The notes under the pieces: generated by a model
What the model saw: the letters and a program-made list of their open reading frames with translations, nothing else
Databases searched by the model: none
Told to the model about the DNA's origin: nothing
Part shown: positions 54,550 through 62,000 of the stretch, piece by piece
How the letters are laid out: each line of letters begins with the position of its first letter
Position numbering within the stretch: position 1 is the first letter of the stretch
From: SB11 sp965222995
Lineage (GTDB): Bacteria; Bacteroidota; Bacteroidia; UBA8524
Reading direction: 5' to 3'
DNA length: 64,000 nucleotides
NCBI GenBank assembly: GCA_965222995.1
Contig: OZ244977.1
Location: 3,038,001-3,102,000, forward strand
Made by a program: the position numbers and the translations under genes

Positions 54550-54960
54550 ATGAGAATATCCGCTTTTAGAAAAGCCCACTTTAACGCTGCCCACCGATTA
54601 CACAATCCGAACTGGAGTGATGAAAAAAACAAAGAGGTTTTTGGTTTATGCAATAATGCCAATTACCACGGGCACAACTATGACCTAATAGTTAAAGTAA
54701 CCGGAGAAATTGATGAGGAAACCGGCTATTTGATAGATTTAAAACTGCTTAAGGATATTATTAGAGAAGAGGTTGAAGAAAAGTTTGACCACAAAAACCT
54801 TAATATAGACACTGAAGAATTTAAACAACTTAACCCTACTGCTGAAAATATAGCGGTAGTGATATGGAATAAATTACGTAACCGATTAGAAAAAAACTTA
54901 GAATTAACTGTAACATTGTATGAAACCGAACGAAATTATGTTGAATACTCCGGCGAATAA
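54550..54960 (+). CDS. queD: 6-carboxytetrahydropterin synthase / 6-pyruvoyl-tetrahydropterin synthase family
   Basis: 136 residues, T-fold enzyme. Zinc-binding histidines in FNAAHRL and YHGHNYDL, catalytic Cys in FGLCNNANYHGHN, and LIDLKLLKDIIREEVEEKFDHKNLN as usual. Acts on dihydroneopterin triphosphate, the product of FolE, whose gene overlaps it by 41 bases. Could serve queuosine (QueD) or tetrahydrobiopterin (PTPS) synthesis; no other queuosine genes are visible. Confidence 0.9.
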   Translation: MRISAFRKAHFNAAHRLHNPNWSDEKNKEVFGLCNNANYHGHNYDLIVKVTGEIDEETGYLIDLKLLKDIIREEVEEKFDHKNLNIDTEEFKQLNPTAENIAVVIWNKLRNRLEKNLELTVTLYETERNYVEYSGE

Positions 54961-55612
54961 CGACGAAGACATAGATATAATAGGTGATGACCATATAGCT
55001 TCTTCGCACGAAACACCATTGCGCGAGGATGCGTTTGAAATGGATGATGACTTAAAAATTGAACTGATTGAAAAGCACTTTACTGAAATAATGCATGTTT
55101 TGGGCTTGGATTTAAGTGACGACAGCCTGAAAGGCACACCCAAACGTGTAGCCAAAATGTTTGTGGAAGAGTCTTTTAAAGGACTTGACCCCAAAAACAA
55201 ACCCCAAGTAACTTTATTTGAGAATAAGTACAAATACAAGCAAATGCTGGTAGAGAAAGATATTTCGCTATTTAGCTATTGCGAACACCATTTTGTACCT
55301 ATCGTAGGCAAAGCACATGTGGCATACATACCTAATGGCAATGTGGTGGGACTTAGTAAAATAAACCGTATTGTAAATTACTATGCTAAACGCCCACAAG
55401 TGCAAGAGCGTATGACCAAGCAAATTGCCAATGAGTTGAAAGAAGCTTTGCACACCGAAGATGTGGCAGTAATAATTGAAGCTGACCACTACTGTGTGAA
55501 ATCTCGCGGAGTGAATGATACTACAAGCAGTACTACTACAGTAGAATATTGTGGCAGGTTTAACGACCCTGCTACCCGCCAAGAGTTTTTGAAATACTTA
55601 GGTAAACACTAG
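54920..55612 (+). CDS. folE: GTP cyclohydrolase I
   Basis: 230 residues. FolE converts GTP to 7,8-dihydroneopterin triphosphate. Zinc-site block SYCEHHFVPIVGKAHVAYIP, then GLSKINRIVNYYAKRPQVQERMTKQIA, and HYCVKSRGVNDTTSSTTT. The acidic N-terminal extension (about 1-40) is of low complexity. Starting at ATG 54920 the gene overlaps queD by 41 bases in another frame; starting at ATG 54938 it overlaps by 23. Coupled translation of two successive pteridine enzymes is likely. Confidence 0.95.
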   Translation: MKPNEIMLNTPANNDEDIDIIGDDHIASSHETPLREDAFEMDDDLKIELIEKHFTEIMHVLGLDLSDDSLKGTPKRVAKMFVEESFKGLDPKNKPQVTLFENKYKYKQMLVEKDISLFSYCEHHFVPIVGKAHVAYIPNGNVVGLSKINRIVNYYAKRPQVQERMTKQIANELKEALHTEDVAVIIEADHYCVKSRGVNDTTSSTTTVEYCGRFNDPATRQEFLKYLGKH

Positions 55613-55636
55613 TAGTTTTATAGCAAACTGAATTGA

Positions 55637-55666
55637 AAGCGGTGCTTTATAAGCACCGCTTTTTTT
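55637..55666 (+). terminator. Intrinsic terminator after folE
   Basis: AAGCGGTGCTT (55637-55647), loop TAT, AAGCACCGCTT (55651-55661), then a T run. Confidence 0.9.
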
Positions 55667-55715
55667 GTTCTTAACAAAATGGCTAACTTGGGAATGATTG
55701 TTTACTGATAAAATT

Positions 55716-56141
55716 ATGGATAAAGATATTACAAAACACTATACCAACGGCGAGGTTACTATAGTTTGGAAACCTAATACATGTATACACTCTACTTTAT
55801 GTTTTAATGGTTTGCCTGAAGTTTTTAATCCCAATGAACGCCCTTGGGCAAAGCCCGAAGGTGCCAGTACCGAGCGCATTATTGAACAAATAAAAAAATG
55901 TCCGAGTGGTGCTTTGAGTTATTTTATGAATGACGAAAAAGACCAGGAAGAAGGCAGCCTGGAAACTGTGGTAGAAGCACTCCCCAATGGACCTTTATTA
56001 ATATACGGCACCTTGAAATTAAAGGACAAAAACGGCACCCAAACGCTTGAGAATAAGACAACCGCTTTATGCCGTTGTGGGCAAAGCAGCAATAAGCCTT
56101 TTTGCGATGGCACCCATGCCAAGGTTGGTTTTGAAGGATGA
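55716..56141 (+). CDS. Fer4_19 plus CDGSH iron-sulfur protein
   Basis: About 141 residues. The N-terminal half is a divergent 4Fe-4S (Fer4_19) domain: NTCIHSTLCFNGLPEVFNP with CPSGALSY. The C-terminal half is a CDGSH (mitoNEET-type) 2Fe-2S site: CRCGQSSNKPFCDGTHAKVGF, giving the three Cys and one His of the family. Probably a small cytoplasmic electron carrier or cluster-transfer protein. ATG 55716 is used instead of TTG 55698. Confidence 0.88.
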   Translation: MDKDITKHYTNGEVTIVWKPNTCIHSTLCFNGLPEVFNPNERPWAKPEGASTERIIEQIKKCPSGALSYFMNDEKDQEEGSLETVVEALPNGPLLIYGTLKLKDKNGTQTLENKTTALCRCGQSSNKPFCDGTHAKVGFEG

Positions 56142-56186
56142 TTTAGCATAGATATACTAAAGCCCTATTTTTAAGGTTTAGTAGTT

Positions 56187-57236
56187 ATGCGATTTAAATT
56201 TTTATGTAGTCTTTTGGGGTTATTACTTTTTATTCCATCTCTAATATGTGCTCAAGACTATAGTAAAACAACCTCTGCTTTAATAACCGAAAAAGACTTT
56301 GCTAACTATAACCTACTCCAAAAAAGGAATATTTCATTATGCATTGACAATGCAATACGAGAAGTAAAGCTGATAGCCTATGCCAACCCTAAATTTACAA
56401 AAGAAATAGAAAATGAACAGTATAAAAGAATAGGAAGTGTAGAAGCTAGTTTATCTCCAGAGCCTGAAGATAAAAGCGAATTTTATGCTCTTATTGATAC
56501 TGTGATTATAATGGAAATGAGTCCGGAAAACATTTTTGGGTTCACAATCAATTTCATAAAAGGGATACTAGCATTGCATATTACACCTAATGAAAGTGTT
56601 TATCTAAAGCTTTATGAAGTCCGCAAAGTGTTAAACAATGAGCAAAATCATTTCATAAGCAACTATAAGTCAATTATTCACGCACAAACAGGCACTACTC
56701 CTTCAATTATGCAGTTTACTGATAGCATTTTAACCACTAAGGGTTTTATTTTATTCAAGTCCACGGCTAAAATGCTATATAACCTGGGTATCTCAAAAAA
56801 GGTAAAAGCTTACAAAAATATTGAGTTACAAGATACATTTTCGCAAAAAGAGCTTGAGTTAAGAGGGAGTTTTCAAAGTGTCATTCAAATAGAAAGTCCC
56901 AAAGGGAATGAAGATTTCTATGACATTATTGATTCTATAACAATTCATCTTCTTAACAGCGATAGTATTTCAGCAATGTTTGCATACTATAAATGGCAGA
57001 TAAGTAATAGAAATGTAAACCTTGAACTTTTGGCTATTGCCCCCGGCTGTAACCCTATAATTGGAGGAGTAGAGCTCAATCCAAAAAGTTTGTTCTTGAT
57101 TAGTGAAAATGATGCTCGCAGGTGGTTTAATGATGAAATGGGATATAACTACATAAAGTCAATTTTTATATCAACCTTACAAAAAAATGGAGTAAAGGAA
57201 GTTGAAGAAAGTGATTTCCTTATTTGGGAATGGTAA
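56187..57236 (+). CDS. GldN-like secreted protein 1
   Basis: 349 residues; signal peptide about 1-22 (SLICAQ). Two repeats of one unit: FYALIDTVIIMEMSPENIFGF in the first half and FYDIIDSITIHLLNSDSISAM with LLAIAPGCNPI in the second. The pattern IDT(V/I) - (D/E)SI - IAPxxxP, and the later NDARRWFNDE, recall GldN/PorN, a periplasmic part of the T9SS core. It pairs with a paralog at 60864. Similarity is by eye and remote, so 'GldN-like' is a hypothesis. Convergent with the DUF4175 gene with only two bases between the stop codons. Confidence 0.5.
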   Translation: MRFKFLCSLLGLLLFIPSLICAQDYSKTTSALITEKDFANYNLLQKRNISLCIDNAIREVKLIAYANPKFTKEIENEQYKRIGSVEASLSPEPEDKSEFYALIDTVIIMEMSPENIFGFTINFIKGILALHITPNESVYLKLYEVRKVLNNEQNHFISNYKSIIHAQTGTTPSIMQFTDSILTTKGFILFKSTAKMLYNLGISKKVKAYKNIELQDTFSQKELELRGSFQSVIQIESPKGNEDFYDIIDSITIHLLNSDSISAMFAYYKWQISNRNVNLELLAIAPGCNPIIGGVELNPKSLFLISENDARRWFNDEMGYNYIKSIFISTLQKNGVKEVEESDFLIWEW

Positions 57237-57238
57237 TG

Positions 57239-60200
57239 TTACTCACCGCCCCCAATTTGTTTGAAATATTCACGGGTTTTGTTTTTGTAGTACTCACGCA
57301 AGCTAGGTGGTATCGTCTTTAATAGTTCTTGCTCTTTATTTTTCTTTTTCAGGTACTCTTCTACGCTTGGGGGCAGTTTGCGTTCTAATTCCTTACCCTC
57401 ATTACTCTTACGTTCATTATCAGTCTCACGCTCTTTTTCGGCACGCTCGTGCTCTAAAAGGCGGGTAAGTATTTCTTTTTGACGTTTCAGGGTTTCAATA
57501 GTCAGACGTTTGTTCACCAAGTCTTTTTCTACTTGCTCCATAAGGTCTTGGGTTTTTTGTAAATCGCCCAGTTTACCTTGGTTGCCTTCTTGTTTCAGTT
57601 GTTTCTCTAACTCGTTTAAACGGCGGCGCAGTGCTTCTTGTTGTGCAGCCATTTTTGCCCACTCTTTGCTGGTGGGTGTACCCTGCCCGTCTTTTTTACC
57701 TTCCTTACCGCCTTTTTTGTTGCCGTTCTTTCCTTGCTTGCCGTCTTTCTTCATTCCTTCACGCATGCGCTTCAACTGCTCTTGCAATTCTTTTTGCATA
57801 CGACTCATTTTATTCAGCTGCTCTTTTTTGCTTTTCTTTTTTCTAGCATTGTTCTGTTTGCCACTCTTACCTTGTTGCTGAGATTGCATATCCTCTTGCA
57901 TTTGCTTCAATATCTCACTCATCATCACAGCCAAATTATTTAGGTTGGTCATGGTGTATTGTTGGTAACTACGCCCCAAACTAACCTGCCTTTTACCCAA
58001 TGCCGATACTGATTTATCCATGTTGGCATTCATTTCACTCACTTCTTTGTTCACGTAAGTTCGCATTTGCACCACACGCTTGCTAAGTGCCAAAAGACTG
58101 TCTTCAATAATTTTTGCATCGTCTTTCAGTTTGCGCTGTTTTTGGGTAAGGGCAACTAGTTGAGGATTGTATGAGGTAACTTTTCGCAGGTCTTCCATTA
58201 CTTTTTCCTGCTCAAAAGAAAGTGTAACCAAATTATCCAGTATCTCACGAAGGGTATTGTAGTCTTCTACATGCTGTTCTTTTTGTTCTTGCTGCATTTT
58301 GGCTTCCATTTGCTTTTGCTTTTGTTGCATTTTCTTGGCTGCCTTTTTCTGTTTTTTGTTCGCCCCTTTATTGTTCTTCTGTTCAAGGTCTTCTTTACTT
58401 CCTTTCATCTCCTCTTCAATTTCTTTCATCTCCTTGTCATCTTCTTCAAGCCCTAAGTCGTTAGGTTTTTCAAGCTCCTGATTAAGCTTCTCCACCTCTT
58501 TCATATCTTTTTGCAGTTCTTCAAACTCTTTATTCAGTTCTTCTTGCTTTTGCTTTAATTTTTCTTGTTTTTGAGGGTCTTTTTCGGCATCTAAGTTCTT
58601 CTCTGTTTCTTCTGCTAGTTCCTCCTGCTTCTCAGCCAGTTCCTCCATCTTGTCTAGAGATTCATTCAACTTCTTCTCCACCTCCATTTGTTTGTATATC
58701 TCAAGCATTCTATCCAGTTGCTTGTTAGCATCTTTGGTGTTCAACTCCATCTTGTCCAACTCCTCTTTCAACTGCTCTTTGTTCTCCATCCGCATCATTT
58801 CTTCCAACTGCTTCAACATTTCTTTCATCTCATCGGTAAATACCTCTTCAAACAACTTGTCCAATTCTTTTTGCTTTTCAAGCAGTTCTAAATCTTGTTT
58901 CTTATACTCGTTTTCTCTGATGTTTTTCTTTTGGTTCTCTGCTTTAAGCTCATCCACTTGTTTTTGAAGTTCCTGTTGTTTTTTCAAAAGGTCCTCAATT
59001 TGTTTCTTGTCTTGCCAGTCTAATTTTTTCTTTTCTACCAGCTTTTTTTGGAGGTCGCGGATTTGCTTATCAATCTTTTTAGTTTGCTGCATTGCCTCCT
59101 TCATTTTGTCTTTAATGGCTTCGCTGCTTTTAGCAATATCAGCCTCTACTTCTTTCAAAGTAGGAGCACGGAAAGTTTTCACTAAACTTTTAGTGCTTTT
59201 GCTACCGTTTACACCATCGTTATCAAATACTTCAAAATAGTATTCCAATTCCTCAGAAGGTTGCAGGTTTATTTGTGTTAAATCCCAAATATGATAAAAT
59301 TGACGGTCTGCTTTTCCACTTGAAGGAATGGTAATTGTTTGCATGCCCGCTTTCATCTTAGCCGGGTCATCACTCTTTAAAAACTGATAGTTAAACGTGA
59401 TTTTTCTAATTCCGTAATCATCGGCTGCTTCACCTGTAAAATAAGTTAGCTTGGTGCTCAAGCTATCTTGGGTTTCTTCCACTTTAATAGTTGGATAAGC
59501 ATCGGGTATAATATTAATAGTATATAAAACAGAGTCTTTACTTTTTACTTCTTTGCTGGCAGCTTTTACTACATAATAATTCTCACGCAAAAACCTCCTG
59601 CTAAACTGAAAGCGATTGCCACTAAGCGGCTCTATATTATAAAGGGTATCTTTAAACTTAACACCTAAAAAGTCTGTATTACGGGTACTAAAATCCCACT
59701 TAACAGTAGTACCTGTGGGTAAAGTTAAATCTCCTGCATTTTCAACCACTTCATTTTTTTTACCCAAATAAGAAGGGTAAACTAAAGTAGCTTTAAAGCC
59801 ACTAACAAAAGGCTTAGCTACTACTTTTAGGGTGCTTTCTTTTGAATAAAACTCACTGGCATAAAAACGGAAATCGGTATTTTTTTGAAGGTTTTTAAAA
59901 GTATAGCCGAAATGGAGCTTATCCTTTTTCTCCATTTTAAAGCGGTTGCCGTTTATCTCTAAATACACCTCTGCGGGCAGTTCTTCACCTGTGACTTTCA
60001 AGTCTAAGTCAAAATCTTCGTTTTGCATTGCCTCCAATTCAGAGTTCTCAATGCTAAACGCAAAAGGGGCTTCTTGCTCATAGAAAGTGCCGTAATTTAC
60101 AATGCGTTTAGTACCTTCTGTAATAATACGGCTATTGGTAAACAGCACAACCACAAGTAATAGCACAGGAATTAGTGCATATTTCAGATATTTATAGTTG

Positions 60201-60670
60201 GTTTTTAAGTTTATGGCTGCTTTAAAGGGAACGGGGTTTAACTCTGCAATTTTTTGGTTAATACTAGCTTGTATAAGCGCTGATTGGGCTGTATTAAGCC
60301 CTTCATTATGTTTTAGTTGCAGGGTGTTGAGCAGTTTGTCTTTTACATCAGTAAAATGGCTACCTATAATTTGTGAGGCTTGCTCGTAACTAATTATACT
60401 GCCAAACCGATAAAGTTTTGAAAGGGGAATAAAAATAAAGCGAACCAATACATAAGCCGTAAGTCCCAGCCAAGTGAAAAACAATATACCGCGCCAAACG
60501 CTGTTTAAGCGGCTATAATATTCTAAAACCGCTGCTACTAAAAGAGCAACCACCAATATACCTACAGCATATATAGCCCCCTTTATGAGACGGTTTTTGT
60601 AATACTTGCGTATAAACTCATCTAATTTTGCTATAAGAATATCGTAGCTGTTTGTGCTTGTTTGCATCAT
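57239..60670 (-). CDS. DUF4175 family membrane protein with long coiled coil
   Basis: 1143 residues. Membrane segments at about 31-52, 60-82 and 163-183; a beta-rich extracytoplasmic part (about 185-500); then a very long Lys/Glu/Gln-rich coiled coil (about 510-1050) and a basic low-complexity stretch (KKDGKQGKNGNKKGGKEGKK). The whole length matches DUF4175 proteins of Bacteroidota, whose function is unknown. It lies between the two GldN-like genes. Confidence 0.85.
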   Translation of the reverse strand: MMQTSTNSYDILIAKLDEFIRKYYKNRLIKGAIYAVGILVVALLVAAVLEYYSRLNSVWRGILFFTWLGLTAYVLVRFIFIPLSKLYRFGSIISYEQASQIIGSHFTDVKDKLLNTLQLKHNEGLNTAQSALIQASINQKIAELNPVPFKAAINLKTNYKYLKYALIPVLLLVVVLFTNSRIITEGTKRIVNYGTFYEQEAPFAFSIENSELEAMQNEDFDLDLKVTGEELPAEVYLEINGNRFKMEKKDKLHFGYTFKNLQKNTDFRFYASEFYSKESTLKVVAKPFVSGFKATLVYPSYLGKKNEVVENAGDLTLPTGTTVKWDFSTRNTDFLGVKFKDTLYNIEPLSGNRFQFSRRFLRENYYVVKAASKEVKSKDSVLYTINIIPDAYPTIKVEETQDSLSTKLTYFTGEAADDYGIRKITFNYQFLKSDDPAKMKAGMQTITIPSSGKADRQFYHIWDLTQINLQPSEELEYYFEVFDNDGVNGSKSTKSLVKTFRAPTLKEVEADIAKSSEAIKDKMKEAMQQTKKIDKQIRDLQKKLVEKKKLDWQDKKQIEDLLKKQQELQKQVDELKAENQKKNIRENEYKKQDLELLEKQKELDKLFEEVFTDEMKEMLKQLEEMMRMENKEQLKEELDKMELNTKDANKQLDRMLEIYKQMEVEKKLNESLDKMEELAEKQEELAEETEKNLDAEKDPQKQEKLKQKQEELNKEFEELQKDMKEVEKLNQELEKPNDLGLEEDDKEMKEIEEEMKGSKEDLEQKNNKGANKKQKKAAKKMQQKQKQMEAKMQQEQKEQHVEDYNTLREILDNLVTLSFEQEKVMEDLRKVTSYNPQLVALTQKQRKLKDDAKIIEDSLLALSKRVVQMRTYVNKEVSEMNANMDKSVSALGKRQVSLGRSYQQYTMTNLNNLAVMMSEILKQMQEDMQSQQQGKSGKQNNARKKKSKKEQLNKMSRMQKELQEQLKRMREGMKKDGKQGKNGNKKGGKEGKKDGQGTPTSKEWAKMAAQQEALRRRLNELEKQLKQEGNQGKLGDLQKTQDLMEQVEKDLVNKRLTIETLKRQKEILTRLLEHERAEKERETDNERKSNEGKELERKLPPSVEEYLKKKNKEQELLKTIPPSLREYYKNKTREYFKQIGGGE

Positions 60671-60863
60671 TTATTTACCCGCAAAAGTTTGTCCAAATTT
60701 TATTCATTATCGAAATATAACGATAGATACTTTTGAAAGATACAATGTAAACGAAAGAATGGCTGTATTTGTGATAAATGGATAGGTTTTTTCTACGAAA
60801 AGAAATTTACCAAAACCATAACACTAGTGTATCTTATATTGCAATAGCTAATTATATCTCTTA

Positions 60864-61883
60864 ATGAAAAACATTAAAACGCTGATACTTGCTATATTTC
60901 TGCTTGCAACTCAAAATTTGTTTTCACAAATTGATATTCCTTCAAGGGTAAGTTTTAACTATATCGATTTGCTTAACTATACCGGCTTTACTCGTAATGA
61001 AATAGCTGCGAGGGTGAAAAAAGCTATTTTTAATAATGACATAAAATTTTATAACGACGCTGCACTTAAAAATGAGTTAGCTTTTAATGAATTGCTTAAA
61101 AAAATTACTGCAAAAGAAAATATTCTTTTATCTAACCCAACAAACCCTGATGACCCTTATGATTTAATTGACACATTTGTTTATTATGAGGCTTACCCTG
61201 ATGATTTTGTTTTTGCCAGTAGTTTATCTGTTGAGTGTATTAATGAAAATGGGTTTAAGTTTTATTTAAAACATAAGGATGTAGAGAAACTCTTAAACGC
61301 AAGCCATATCAGTACAATAAACTTTTTAAAGAAAAATGGCACAACCTATATTTCAGACAAAAGCCTACTCCCTTTTGCAAAACTTCAAATTAAAAAACTT
61401 GGACAATTCTTATACGATTATGGAATGGAAGAAGGCATAAATGTTTACTATAATAATTATTTAAACCAAGTGTATTCGAAAGAAGAAATTAAAGATAGAG
61501 TATTAATAAAAAAAGTAAAGCAAATTCAAAACCCTGAAAACCCAAATGATATTTACGATTTAATTGACACTGTAGTAGTATCTGATTATAACCCTGATTC
61601 GATTAAATTTATTCGACTTGGTTTTATGTGGGAAACAAAAAACTTTGAAATCAAAGCAAAGTTTCACTCTATTGCGCCAACATTTAAACCCTATGCTGAG
61701 GGGCTTATATTACCTTCAACTCCTATATTCCATATCAAGGCTGAAGATTATCTTAAAACATTATCAAAAGACGAAAAAGAATTTTGGGAGTATTTTTATA
61801 CGTTTCTATTGCAGAATTATACAACAAACGGCAATTATAATTATTATACTGAAGAAAATATTGAGCAAAAAATCCCGAAATAA
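60864..61883 (+). CDS. GldN-like secreted protein 2
   Basis: 339 residues; signal peptide about 1-21 (NLFSQ). Two similar halves: DDPYDLIDTFVYYEAYPDDFVFASSLSVEC and NDIYDLIDTVVVSDYNPDSIKFIRLGFMWETKN with FHSIAPTFKPYAEG. The second half resembles the GldN sequence pattern, in which a DTV strand, a PDSI turn and an IAPxxxP strand follow each other. Paralog of the gene at 56187. Function is inferred from this resemblance only. Confidence 0.5.
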   Translation: MKNIKTLILAIFLLATQNLFSQIDIPSRVSFNYIDLLNYTGFTRNEIAARVKKAIFNNDIKFYNDAALKNELAFNELLKKITAKENILLSNPTNPDDPYDLIDTFVYYEAYPDDFVFASSLSVECINENGFKFYLKHKDVEKLLNASHISTINFLKKNGTTYISDKSLLPFAKLQIKKLGQFLYDYGMEEGINVYYNNYLNQVYSKEEIKDRVLIKKVKQIQNPENPNDIYDLIDTVVVSDYNPDSIKFIRLGFMWETKNFEIKAKFHSIAPTFKPYAEGLILPSTPIFHIKAEDYLKTLSKDEKEFWEYFYTFLLQNYTTNGNYNYYTEENIEQKIPK

Positions 61884-61969
61884 AGAAGCTTGTTTTGGTT
61901 TATAGCAGTAATCAACATTACTCTTAAAAACTCTTTTGGCATATAAGTATTATAATATTAACAAAATGC

Positions 61970-61977
61970 TAATTTTG
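61970..61977 (+). promoter_or_regulatory. TAnnTTTG (-7) element of glnN
   Basis: TAATTTTG, 23 bases before ATG 62001. Confidence 0.5.
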
Positions 61978-62000
61978 CGCAACCAACCAAATGCCTACAA

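Noticed and set aside
57510..57943. Several overlapping plus-strand frames rich in Phe, Leu and Ser opposite the DUF4175 gene
   Set aside because: They are the reverse complement of Lys/Glu codon runs in the coiled coil, giving false hydrophobic proteins.
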